Source of the DNA: Solanum dulcamara | Lineage: Eukaryota; Streptophyta; Magnoliopsida; Solanales; Solanaceae | Direction: 5' to 3' | Length of the DNA: 64,000 nt | NCBI RefSeq assembly: GCF_947179165.1 | Contig: NC_077238.1 | Location: forward strand, 48,154,293-48,218,292 | Translations under genes and position numbers: made by a program | Notes under the pieces: model-generated | What the model saw: the letters and a program-made list of their open reading frames with translations, nothing else | Databases searched by the model: none | What the model was told of the DNA's origin: nothing | In this document: positions 12,575-25,700 of the stretch, piece after piece | Layout of the letters: each line of letters opens with the position of its first letter | Numbering within the stretch: the stretch's first letter is position 1

Positions 12575-13230
12575 AATCCCTGTATTATCGCATAATTCCA
12601 GTTTTAGTCCATGTGTTATTTGATATGCATGTTTAATCTTCAATTATTTAAAGTGTACGATTTTGGTCCTTGAAGTTAACAAAAGTTAACTATTTAACAG
12701 AATGATTATTTTAAAATATATAAAATAAAATAAATTGAAAGGTTGGTGATTTTAAATGCCTGAAGAATTTTGTACAGAATTTTTTGAATTTAATAAAAAT
12801 TAAATAATAATTTTTTTAAAGAACGAAAGTTGTTAGGATACATAGCCTTAAGGAGATTGTCCACCTACTAAACTCTTTCAAATGTAATCATATTTGACCT
12901 TGATTAGTAATCATTGAAAAAGAGAAGAAAACAAGTTGCTAATGAATCAAAAACAGTGCAAATGGAGAAGCAAATGGGACTAGTTTATATATTATTGTAT
13001 ATTTTTTAAAAATATATTTTTAAAAATATATAAATATATTTTTAATTTTATATACGTAATTCTTCAAATATTTAGAATCACTAACCCTTTATTTTATATA
13101 TTTTTAAATAATCAATTTGTTAAATAGTTAACTTTTGCTAACTTCAAGAACAAAAATCACACTTCAAATGTGCATAGTTAAATAACACAACGATTAAAAC
13201 TGAAATTATGCAATAATACAATAACTAAAA
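12571..13230. mobile_element. Foldback (long-TIR) MITE-like element
   Basis: The arms of about 150 bp, 12571-12735 and 13080-13230, are inverted copies. The left arm has GTATTATCGCATAATT and AAAAGTTAACTATTTAACA; the right arm has the reverse complements. The middle (12740-13080) is AT-rich with no ORF. A clear target duplication was not found because the left end merges with a GA microsatellite. It could be a Mutator-like foldback element. Confidence 0.78.
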
Positions 13231-13816
13231 CTACTAATTCTCCCTATATAAATAGTTATTTTCTCCGTTCCTGATTAATCTTTGTTACTTGGACTTGAAC
13301 TTGAATTTTGTGTTATTACTTGTCTTTTTAAGAGTAAAAATTATGAAAAGGAGCAGACAGGAGTAAAACCAAGTAGAAAGCCTTGAAACTAACAACAGCA
13401 CTGACCAGAAGAGGATGAAAGAGACATATCTCCAAGTTTCTGCTATATAACACAATCAAGATTAGAGTATAACATGTTTAGGGTCAAGGATTACAGACAG
13501 TAAATGACCCTGAAAGCTAAATACTTCACAACATTAACTTGAGAGTTGTCTTTACTCTCACATTTGAAGTATGTCTTCTGTTTCCTCATTTGTCTTCTTA
13601 ACTTATGTTTCAGAAAACATTTGCAGAAACATCATCTTCCAGGGAAAAATAAGCGAGGCAGGCAGTTCCCTTTTAAATACTTCACACTCTTACCTAAGAT
13701 GGTGGAAATTTCAATTTTTACAGGCATCAAGTGAACGAACTACAACTTAAGCTCAGATCAAGACTACCTTATCAACGGTACAGCTTGCTGAGGAATGCGG
13801 AAGCTGGATCCAACAT
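13231..13816 (-). other. 3' flank and probable 3' UTR of the PBS1-like gene
   Basis: This region lies directly after the kinase stop codon on the minus strand. No second gene is visible. No clear AATAAA signal was found, so the transcript end is not defined. Confidence 0.5.
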
Positions 13817-14308
13817 CTAATGACTATCATCAAAACTGTCTGGAGCATTTTGTCTTCTCTTTTCTCTCCAATTTTCGCCCCACATTTTAGCCTCCGCAAC
13901 TGCTCTTTCTCGATCCAAATCCCTGTTTAATATCCTTGCTGTTTCCCTTGGAGAATCTTCCTTCTCAGATCCTCCGTCCAAGTCCCATTTACGTCCTGAT
14001 ACTCCTCCTGCCCCATCTTCATTCCTAAATATTCTTCCACCTCTATCATCTTTATTTCTCCTATCATTACTGTCTGCCCCAAATCTATGAATTTGCCCAG
14101 AAACTGTACCTGGATCATATGCCTGGTTTGCAAGATAAGAAAGAGCAGTGACCACATCCCCAATTAGCGGACGAGCAGCAGCCTGTTCTTGGATACACAT
14201 GGAGGCCACAGCTAAAGCCTGGTACAGACCTCTCATTGGAAATTGTCCTTGCAGACTTGGATCAGCTAATTTTGCAAACTTCCGCCGATCATTAAACAGT
14301 GGCCTAGC
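13817..14308 (-). CDS. PBS1: PBS1-like exon 5
   Basis: The exon encodes residues 305-467 and the TAG stop: [22 protein letters not shown], the end of the C-lobe, and a charged tail rich in Asp, Arg and Gly ending [15 protein letters not shown]. The acceptor is ATCCAG|GCT. Confidence 0.96.
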   Translation of the reverse strand, partial: ARPLFNDRRKFAKLADPSLQGQFPMRGLYQALAVASMCIQEQAAARPLIGDVVTALSYLANQAYDPGTVSGQIHRFGADSNDRRNKDDRGGRIFRNEDGAGGVSGRKWDLDGGSEKEDSPRETARILNRDLDRERAVAEAKMWGENWREKRRQNAPDSFDDSH

Positions 14309-16727
14309 CTGGATGTACATTCAGAATACAAAGGATAGTCAATCATTTAATTTCACAGCTGAGCATGTCATTTTCACACAAAAACGTGATCAGTCGCAGA
14401 GCCAGGAATTCTGCTAAGGTGATTCAAAAAATACAAGAATGACGCACTTGAGATCTGAACCCATGACTTAAAGTGACTTTCACTTGAATCCCCTTCCCAA
14501 TAGGTGGCTTCATTCTTGGACGTGATCACAAGTAATATAAATAATATCAACAAATTGCTAAACTAAAGGAAAGACATAAGTAGATTACCCATGCGACAAG
14601 GTTTTGTTCTCCCTGAGGTTTGGTGCTGTCAATAGCCTTACGTCCAGTGATAAGCTCCAAGAATACAACCCCAAAACTATAGACATCAGATTTGACAGTC
14701 AATTGTCCAGTCATGGCATACTCAGGGGCACAGTAACCATAAGTTCCCATGACCCTTGTGGACACATGTGACTTGTCTCCAGTAGGACCAAGTTTTGCTA
14801 GCCCAAAATCAGAAAGCTTCGGAAAAAAGTTTTCTTTAAGCAATATGTTGGATGACTTGAAGTCTCTATAAATAACAGGAGGGTTCGCCTTATCATGAAG
14901 GTGCTCCAAACCTTTAGCTGCACCAGATGCGATCTTCATTCTTGTGTTCCAATCTAGTGGCTCTTTATCAGGAGGGAGATCTGCACAGCACTTATTCACA
15001 TGAGATCACTTAAGAAAGCCTAGAGCCACAAAATTCTGCAGTATATTATTGTTCAAAAAAAAACTAATGAAACAGGTAACATACACAATCTAAGTTTAAA
15101 AACTGGCAATCAAAGGTACACCTTAGAGAGAAATGGCTAGGCATTAGAAGACAGATATACAATCATAAAGCCATAAGAGCTCTTTAAACCGCCATCATAT
15201 TATGGACCTATGGGATACTAGGCTTTTATTCTTTCTCCTTGTCCTAAAATTATCATCTATACAACACTGGTTCTTCTAATATAATCCCAGGCATATCACA
15301 TAATAGAATGGAAAGAATGGCGGGCAGGTTTCCAGCAATTGAGGACTGCCACGGAAACAATAAGGCAGCATTAATAATGAAAAGGTAAAGACAACTTCCA
15401 CTGAGATTATAATATATAGAACTCTGCAGGCGTACTTACTGCATAACTAGGGTTCAGACTTAAGGATGTACTACACTAAGAACAATTAAGTGTAGAAACT
15501 AAAGGAAAATCATAGCTGAAATGAATGAACACCAACACCACCGATTGGGTGTGTGAATATTTCCCTCAGATAAATGGTGTTATGGCCAATGGCAGATCTA
15601 GGATTTTTACTAAGGAGTTTGAAATATAAAAATGTAGGATTTGAGATTTGTACTTGGAACCTCAAGGTGAATTTTGAACTCCTAAAACACTAAGCCAACT
15701 TCTACTCTTGTGTTAAGAGGATTCAAAATCAATATATATCCATTAAAAATTTAAAAGTTACCTTATATATAGTGTAATTTTTTTGCTGAGGGAGTTTGGC
15801 CCCCTCTAGATCCGCCACTGGTCATGGCAATACAAGACAAATTCTGGTGGAACAAGAAACAATATCATCACCACAGTCATGGCAGTTCAGATCTAAGTCC
15901 ATGTGTAAGGAACCATATTTTCTTATTGGTATGTGCAGGAACGAGTCATATGTAACTTCAGACGGAGATATAAGATTACATGGAATATTGGTTACTGCAT
16001 ATAGCACAATAGTACATCTAAATATATAGGTAGATAATATATAAAAGCAACAAGCACAAAAACAGGACTAGCCACCCTGATGAAATCAACTGGATGCTTC
16101 ATGTGATTTCATGGAAAGATTCCTCTAATGAGAACTTGGGTACTGCCTGCTTGAATGCTTGCAGAATATGGTCTCTTCAAGGCAAGTTATCCCTGTCTTT
16201 TTTCATATAAGGGGAACTCTGCAAATTATTGTACTGATTTTTGACTTTTTATATAGCTTTTTTTAAGAAATAACCCTGGTGTCTAGGACAACATGTGCAC
16301 GAATTAATTCCATCGGGTACCTGTTACCTCCCATCAGCGCAAGTACCAAATAACTCTGTCCATCAAAGCTTGGACAAGTTTTTTATATAGGAACTCAATA
16401 TTAACCAAAAGTTCCTTTGCTTTTACTTATCCTGCTTCTAGGAACACTGCATTGTATTTAAGCACATTTCCTCTCCCTGGCTGCTTAATAGTGTTAGTTA
16501 TATAGTTCCTTTCTTTGGGTTTTTATTCATGTTTACAAGTAGTGGTTATTCCTTGGTTCTATCTTATCAAAGATAGACAAGTTTAAGATGTGTACTTAAC
16601 AAATCACCAGAGAATAGGAACTTCAGGCTGAACCTCGAGTTCCCATCACTTGCATTCAATTATTTGAAACATTGAGCTGAACACAACGTGTAGTTTGCAG
16701 AAACACATGCATATTTTTGAGAAGAAA

Positions 16728-16780
<53 letters not shown>

Positions 16781-19700
16781 CACATACATATCAAAAAAGC
16801 AATAACTATATTACTCTCTCCCCACAATGGGAAAGTTAGAAAATTTTCTACGGGTGTTCAAACTTTGAAAAAATAAATACAATATATTTTTTTGATGATT
16901 GATGGGTGCATTGAAATTTTTCTATCACAAATCAGTTTTTGGTTGGAAGTAGTAAAGATATGACAATTGGGCCAAATTCAACCCCAAAAGTTAGCTAATG
17001 AGGGGAGGGTCTCTAGCAGATCACCAGTCCATTCTCCAACCAATGTGCGATCTAACCCACTCTAACACCACCTTCACGCTCAGGCCCAATGGGAGTGTGG
17101 ACCGAGATCCCAAACGGGGATGAACCTAGCTCTGATACCATGTGCCTAACTCAATGCCAAAACCTAGCTCTTAAGGTGAGGATTGCCCATGTCGATATAA
17201 GCAGACCACCAGTCTATTTCCCAACCAATTTTGATTAGATTAGAGTGGGTTAGAGTCCTACATTGGTTGAAAACTGGACAAGTGATCTTCTTATATTGAC
17301 TTGGACAATTCTCATCTCAAGAGCTATCTTTGGGATTGAGTTAGGCCATGGTACCATATGTTTACATAGTATCAGAGCCAGGTCAATTTGGGCTCTTGGT
17401 TCACGCTCCCATTGGGCCTGGACGTAAAGGAGGTATTAGAGTCCCCACATTGGTTGGAGAATGGACTGGCCGTCTGCTTATACGGACTCGGATAATCCTC
17501 ACCTCATGAGCTAGCTTTTGAGGTTGAATTAGGCCCCTGTTACATATCTTTACAGAAGCCAAAAAAATGAAATGTTTGGTAGGTTAAAATTGTCACGTAT
17601 ATAGACTATGGAGCAATTCATTTATGTATGGATGCATTGAAATATTTTTTGAGGAATTTTGCTAACACAACTCAATTTTGTTGGAAGCAAACAAAAGAAA
17701 AAGAAAGTAGAAAGAATTTGGTTTTAAAATTAAATAAATAAGAAAATTAAAGTAAAGATAATAATTTGAGTAGAACCAATGATCACATATGTCTAGATAA
17801 AGGAAACATTTTTTATAGGATTTCCATAATTCTAATTCTTGTAAATGTCAAGAATTGAAATTAATGGGATCATGAAAAAGAAACACCAAATCTGATATTT
17901 GATATAGAAAGGGGGAAATTTAGAACTGGTTGGTTATAAAGATGAATAAGTCCCAACAACATTATAGAGAGAAACCAAATAGAACAAACCAGTCTGTCAA
18001 GTATGATTCTCTTTTTTTTTTGGTTAAGAAAGGGCCTAACAGTTTTAACTATATCGACCGTGCGACTTCCTGACGAAGGGTGCTCAACTAACCACCCTTT
18101 GACTTGAGTGCAGGTATTCGATATGGGTGCGCATCTAGAGGTCGAATCTTTCATGATTTAAATTTTACAATTCGCAGATATGAATACGGGTGCGGAGGTT
18201 CAACTAAAAAAATTCAAATATCTAAAAAATTGATTTACAAAAATATGTCTAAATTATGAGACATTATGTGGAAAATTTACAAGGTATTCTGAAGAGAAAA
18301 TATTGATCAAGATGAAAATCCCAAAAGGAGATGAAAGAATAAGGACTGACAGAGAAATTTCTATGGACAAACTATTCCATTTTCTTCAACTTCACCTTAG
18401 CCTTTTGTTTTATTTGTCCCAAATTTCTGTATCGATTTTTGTCAAAGTACTCATAATCGATTGACTAGATTGGATACGGATCGCACACTCATGTCGTGTC
18501 GACACGGGTGTGGCACAAAAAATAAAGAGTCCGAACAACTTAGGTCATTGCAGATCCACCTCTGTCTCTCCCTCCCTAAAGATGGCACTATCCGGATAGT
18601 CCAATAGTTTTGTCTTTGACAAATATTTTTCTGAACATCTTTTTAATAAAAATGTAATTCATATTATTAAGTTCACAAACATGTAAATTCTATCTCAAGA
18701 AGAGTTCAGAAGTCGCACTGAAAATAGGAATCCCAACATTAGTTTTGGGACACAAGAAGTAATACATATAGAATATCTTGCGGCATGTTATGGGGTATAA
18801 GCCACATGCTACATAAACAGAGAAGAAATATAAATCAGACAACCAGAATGCCATGCAAAATAGGTTACCATGAAGGTGATCCTCTAGTGATCCCAAGGGC
18901 ATGAACTCATAGACAAGAAGCCTCTGGTCCCCATCAGCACAGTAACCAATTAAATTCACCAAGTTAGGATGATGAAGAAGACTAAGCATAAGAACCTCCA
19001 CTAAAAATTCTCTATTCCCCTGAAGCCCATTCCTATCCAATTGCTTAACTGCAACAACCTGGGAAGATCAACCAATTATTCATCAAACATATTTAACTGA
19101 AGGAACAAAAGTTTACAGCAACTACCTGGGACGTTCAAGAATCTTCACATTTAATGGTTGTAAAATATAAGATAAATTCAAACTTTTGGCGAACGAAACA
19201 TTGACAATGATTAGAGGCCGGCAAGGTCCAATTTTGGACTTAAGAAGCTTAAAGATGGTACTTTGAACATTTTAGTCCATATAGAGTCAAATGAGATGAA
19301 TATCTTATTTCCTTTGTGATCCGCTCAGAATGTTCAATTATTCACAGCTAATGGCACATGTTAGAAACGACATGGAAGAAGCAATTGCCTACCCACATAA
19401 ACTACTAAACTATTAATCTCTTATTATTTCTGTCATCCAGCATTTTTCTGAGTTTCTTCATAGAAACTATCTTATAGATTGAGAATTAGTTAATGTGAAT
19501 TTATGAAAATGACTTGCTTGAACATTTAGGCCTGAAATTTACCTCCTTCTTGTAGTGCTCTTCAAGAGTCTAGAAGAAACGATATCAATAACATGTACAA
19601 CTACAAGGGGTGGTGTCAAGAAGAATTATTTTATGAACTATGAAAGCTATGAAAATCTACAGCACTGTCTTGCTTCAACCTTGTTACTAATTTGCATATG

Positions 19701-22700
19701 CTAAGATACTCTAATTGGCAATGCTCCTCAAAACTTTAGGATAAATTGTAATAATGATGTTGTTTAGCCACAAGGGAAGTTTCAAATGATAGCAATCTCT
19801 CCTTCAATATTGGTGAAGAAGTTGACATGATTGTAATAGGAAGGGATACATCTAGAAAAGTTATCATATTTTGTAAATAATTAACATTTACTTGAGCTTG
19901 CTTTATTCAGATTTATTGGTTTCTCCTTAAAATATAACCAGAAGCCCACATACTGAAACTTTTGTAGTATTGTTAGTACTTATGACTTATGAGTTGCTTT
20001 TGTGGTTGTAGCTGGCAGTAAACAATAAACTGAACCTTACTTCACAAAAATCTTATAAGATCAGAATACACTAGAGTTATGCTAAGAAACAAGGGACAAG
20101 AATCCAAAGGTGTTTTGATAAGAATCGGGTTACTTGAAAGAAAACAAGAAAATAATGCAGAACGGAAAGTACGAAGATTAAAGATAGGAATTTAAAGATA
20201 TGCGAAATTCGAGAATAAAATCCCCAAATTTTATAATGAAGTACTAAGAACCCTAATTGATCTTGGTATTCAAAAATTAATGGATCAAAGCTAATTATAA
20301 TATTAATAGAGTCAATTCAAGAACCTAGAAAACAAAGTGATCTAGACTCCTATTTTGATGAAATTAGATACTAATTAGTATAAGACTAACTACATTGTTT
20401 AATTTACTTTAATAGATACCAAAGATATCAAGTTAAGAATTAATCTAACCTCTTAAAGAATGTTTCTTGTAAGGTTGCAAGATGAAATCATAGACATCAC
20501 ACCCAAAGGTGTGAAGGAAGAGAAACCTTTCAAATTCTATTAATAATAATGTTGTTATTCGAAAAATAACAAAAAATCACTTCTTGTTATAAACATATTT
20601 GTATTATAGTGAATATTTTTTTTATATGCAAGGTAAGGCTGCGTACAATAGACCCCTTGTGGTCGGGCCCTTCCCCGAACCCTGCGCATAGCGGGAGCTT
20701 AAGTGCACCGGGCTGCCCTTTATGTATCTTTTGGAGAAAAGTTAGGAACCCTAACTTAGGGACCAAATCAAATTTCCCCTATAAATTAAAGGGGTTCTCT
20801 TTATTGTAAAGAATCCCTCAAGAGACATAAGAAATCTTTCCTGTTCTCCCTACTATATTCTTCTTCTTATTGTTTTATAGTTTCATAACACGTTATCAAC
20901 ATGAGACTCTAAATATCATCACCTTCAAGTTGAATATCATTTTCTTGTTGGTGTTGTTGGCCTTACGATTTTAAAGGAACAATATCATTGTTCTAGTCAC
21001 TGAGATTTCTTGTGTTCTACTGACTATGGTCTGATGCTAGAATCGAGAGGTATGTTTTTATTTATTTATAAATTTCTACTTTACTCAATCAGTTGGTTTA
21101 AGCTTACATATGAAAATCATGGACAAGGAAAAGATTATTATACAAGAGTTGATGTACACATCCTCACGCGGCTAACGATGGAGGAAATCAAACCAGTAAA
21201 GTAATTGATTTGTCTTCCTACTTTCCCTTCAAATAATATTCTAATATTATCATAACTTGATCACATAAAATGTGGATTTGATATGGTTTATGCACTATGT
21301 GTGGTCAATGAATTATTTTTTTGTCATAAAAGGATATTTTCATGAGGTTATATTTTCTAAGTTTTAACATGACTAAATTTGTTAATGTTAATGGCCATTA
21401 CAAGTGGGAATACTTTTAAGGACTCGTGTGTGAGTCTTATTGCACTTTGGCTTATTATGTCTTTAGTTAAGAATAAGACGATGGATTCAAGTCCTATTGC
21501 AGCAAACAAGTAAGACACTGAATTAAAGTCTTGGTGCATCATGGTAATAAGATATTTGGTTTGAATCCCATTGCGTTATGACATAACAACCTTTATTTGG
21601 GTAAGACGTTAGGTTTAAATCTCGATATACTATATTGATGATATAATGATGACTAAGGCAAACAAATATGTTTTTGATGAATAATCATGAAATGTCTCAT
21701 TGAACCTACTCACAGTGAATGTGGTAGCAGTGCATAATATGTCTGAAAAAAGATAAGTGATTGAATAATGCACATGAACATGGAATGAGGTAGTAAGCTA
21801 TCATAATTTGATATGCTCAGATGATTGTATTCCATTCATGAAGAAGGATAACTTTGGATAAATGCTACAAATATAGATTCATTCCCTAAAGTGAATGTGA
21901 TAGTATTCAATAAAGCTTATCAATACAGATGTGCACTTTGTTGTGATGGTATCATGACTCACCTCCGAAAGAGATGGGGTAATTGAGAAGAAATAAATCT
22001 AAAATTTACTTTCGAAGTAGTAACCCTGAAATTTATTCAGGTAATAGTGAATTAAAAATTTACTAAGGGTCTGTTTGGAAAGTCGCCCTGATAATTGGAT
22101 TTGGTGTAATTGAGTGTAATAACATTGTCTGGCATGTTTGGTAAACCATGTAATTACTTGGTCAGCAGATAATTCATTGTAATTGGCAGGGAGTAACTAC
22201 ACTCTCCAATTCTCCGAGGGGAAGTTGTGAATTGCTGGTAATTACACGATGTAATTGCAAGCTGGTTACTTTTTAATTTCTTTCTTTTATTTCTATTATT
22301 TTTTGTTTTTATTATTTTAAATAATTTTTATTTTTATTATTCTAATTTTCTAAAAATATGTTTTTTAATTTAATGATTTAAATTTCTTTTTTATTTTGAT
22401 TATTCTAATATTTTCTAAAACATATATTTTTTATCTTATATTATTTATATTTCATTTCTTTCTCATTCGTAACCTTTATTTCATGTGATTCCATTCAATT
22501 TTTCATACTATCTATTTTATTTATTTATTTATTGTTTATTTTTTCATTAAAATAATTTTGTTAGTACTCTAATTCTAAATTAAAGTAGAATTCATTGTTG
22601 AAGAAGGTTATAGACATACATTTTCCTTTTCTTTTAAATCATATTTATGTATGTTATGTTGAAATTTGACATAAGAGTATTATGTTAATTTTTTTGTTTT

Positions 22701-25700
22701 GAATTTAGAACTTATGTTATATTTTCAGTTTCATTTGTTTTAGAAGAATTGACTTGCTTCTTCACATTGCAAGCTATTTATTTTTTAGTTAAACTTTATA
22801 GAATATCTTTTTGTCAAATGTTTTAATACATTATATTTATAATATTAATCTATTTATCAAGCATGCATTTCATGAAGTTTATAGAAATATTGTATTTTCA
22901 GTTTTTATGATTAATTTAATTAAAATAGACTAATTTGAAAAATACAAATCAATTATTTTTTATAATATTAGTTTATAACATATGTTTATTAATTAGTATA
23001 TTTTATTAATTCATCAAAAATTAATATATTTTCAAAAGAAAATATATATCTTAAATATTTAATTTTAATATCATTTATAAATTCCCTTGTTTGTATAATA
23101 TAAATTTTTAATATTTGATAATTAATTTTTATTTTAACAAAATAATATAATGTTATGATTGCATTTGTGCAACCAAACAATACACTTGTAATTACATTGC
23201 GACAAACAAACAGGTCATAATAATTACTAGGTTGGGTAATCACTAGGCTGATAATTACTACCCTAGCCAATTCCAATTACTAGGTTGCTTTACAAACAGA
23301 CCCTAAAGCAAAAGCCACATATCACAGTAAACTTGAACTTTACTACTACAAATAAGTTTATTAGTTGGCATGAACAATTTTGTCAACCCCAAGATGTGCA
23401 TATTAAGTATTCAACAATATTGAAGAACTAGAAGATTCTTCAAGATTTCTTTACGTTGCTTGTTCTCGTGATAAGTTGATTGAATCAACTAATAATATTG
23501 GGATTGAATTCACTAAATTCTGAAAAATATAAAAGGTGAATATAGACCCATTACCTGCCATGTAATGTCTTAAAAAGTTGCATCTATAAGATGGTCACAT
23601 ATGCGTTTATTGTCAACCTATAGTTTGACTTTGTAATGTTGCTTGCTCAATATAAATTGAGTTAAGAGCATAATTTCCTAATTAGGATGGGAATATACCG
23701 AACAGTCTTGCTTAGTTGAATGTCATGCTTAATTCATTCTTGATTGATTCAATACCATAGGAATATAGGGTTGACATATTTTGAACGTGCGAATAATATT
23801 GCGGGAACATGCTATTCATATGAATGAACTGGTCAACTTGTGAACTGGATAAATTAAGAAGTTGAATCAGTTGAAGAATATGATAGGATTGGTACATAGC
23901 CTCTAACCCTAGATTATTTTCATCTCATTGATAACATAAAAATTTGTTCTTCATTCAGTTAAAGTTCATTATTTTTTTTCTTATTTTAATTAATTTAGAA
24001 ACATGACATTGGAGTTTAATCCTTGTATAGATAACTAGGATTGTTTAATTTAGTGTATAGTTAATAACAAGTCCATGTGGGTTCGACACTCTGAACTTAT
24101 CGCTTTATTACTCGTTTGACTAGGTATACTTGCATGTGCATTTTGGGGACAACAAATATCACACTTCTTCCCAAAACTACCAAACAAAAGATAAGGAAAG
24201 AAATGAAATTTGCATCACAACACACCCCATTTGTGCGTGGATTCAGCCCTCTTTGGGCTGCATGTTTGGCACTCTTTTGGGCTCCATGTTCATCTCTCTT
24301 TTGGTCTCCATGTGGCTCAATCTTCTTCCTCTTGGACTTAAACTTGGACCATGAAATATGTGTATCACTTAGTCCACTGTTTGACATAATTCGCCATAAT
24401 TCTTGGAGTTATTATTGGGGTCTTCTTCCATGAAAAGCATATTCTTGGGCTCATTCTTGAGCTCTTCTTCCACGATAAACATCATCTTGATTCCCAAGCT
24501 TTATCCAAGTCCTTTAATGGAAGTATGTCATCACAGATGCTATCATATTTTTTCATGATATGAAATTTGTGGTAGAAGGGAAGAGAAATCAAGACGAACT
24601 TTGCATGAAAATGAAGGTAACATGGGTTTCACTTGGACTATTATCTGTGGAATATCTTAAGAATCTCTGCCTCCTCCTTCTCTATGGTATTTGAATTAAT
24701 GCATTATTTTCCTCCCAAATTAATTAGGCTATAAGGACAAATTGGTGATATCTGACAATTTAGTTCCATAAGAAAATGATCCATCAAGGATCCCTTAAAA
24801 TGAAATTGATCCGTCTAGGATATGAAAACCTAGCATTTCAGCATATCACGACCCATATCAAGCATAATTTTCATAACCATCATAGGGAAATCTTGGCTCT
24901 GTCCCTGAGCACATGAAAGGGAGTCCAGAAATCGAACTCCAGCAGATTTGGTCATCGGAAGATGATGTCTTAAGCTCTTATTTCCTACCAGCTATGATAA
25001 GCACCATTAATGGCCTGCTTTACCATTTGCTTTTCTGTGTTCAACTTGGCGAAAAAAAAGACTTTGAGATCATTTTTCTGGTTAATTTTTAGCCAGACAC
25101 AGCCCCTCTATGAACATGTGTACTTTTAGGCTCATTCAATGCACACAAGCAGGGTGATTGAGGTGATTGTTGATCATTTTTCTGGTTAATTTTTAGCCAG
25201 ACACAGCCCCTCTATGAACATGTGTACTTTTAGGTTCATTCAATGCACACAAGCAGGGTGATTGAGGTGATTGTTCCACAAGTTTTTAGTTTCTTCACAC
25301 AAGAATATAGAAAAGGAAAACCAAGTGGGATGAAAGAAACTAGCGAACTGATCACCAAATAGATACAACTACGTGCCATTTCTGAATATCACTAAAAAAA
25401 ACTTGGTTATCTCCTTTACCTATCTCTCTTCATTTCCTAATCAATTACCTCTTATGTTCTGACAACATGAGAACTACCAGATTAAGGAAATCTTAAATAA
25501 TTGAAGACTGGAGGTCAGTTAATTGGCTCCTCTACCTATTTCTTTCAAGCGCCTTGTAACAACTTCTGCTGTAAGAACTGCCTATGCCAGAGCGCGGGCG
25601 AGCTTCATACTGCTACCCAGAACCCTCCAATTCCAAGTACTAGCAGAAGGAAAAGGAAAAAGGGGCAAGGGCCGGTAACACGGGCAAAAAGGGGGTGTCA

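Noticed and set aside
12410..12643. 77-codon minus-strand frame
   Set aside because: Its middle is the translation of a (TA)n(GA)n microsatellite.
14547..14588. Apparent extension of kinase exon 4
   Set aside because: The open frame runs past the GTAATC donor into intron 4. Joining at 14589/14308 gives the conserved ARPLFND segment.
18690..18868. Apparent extension of kinase exon 3
   Set aside because: The frame continues past a good GTAACC donor; exon 4 restores the conserved sequence at the correct phase, so the extension is intronic.
20609..20809. 66-codon plus-strand frame
   Set aside because: It is the translation of a SINE fragment and LTR DNA.
22989..23276. 95-codon minus-strand frame in the PIF/Harbinger-like element
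   Set aside because: It is an AT-rich low-complexity translation with no transposase motif.
24097..24433. Overlapping frames on both strands
   Set aside because: They arise from a local imperfect repeat (CTCTTTTGGGCTCCATG) in intron 2 and show no conserved motif.
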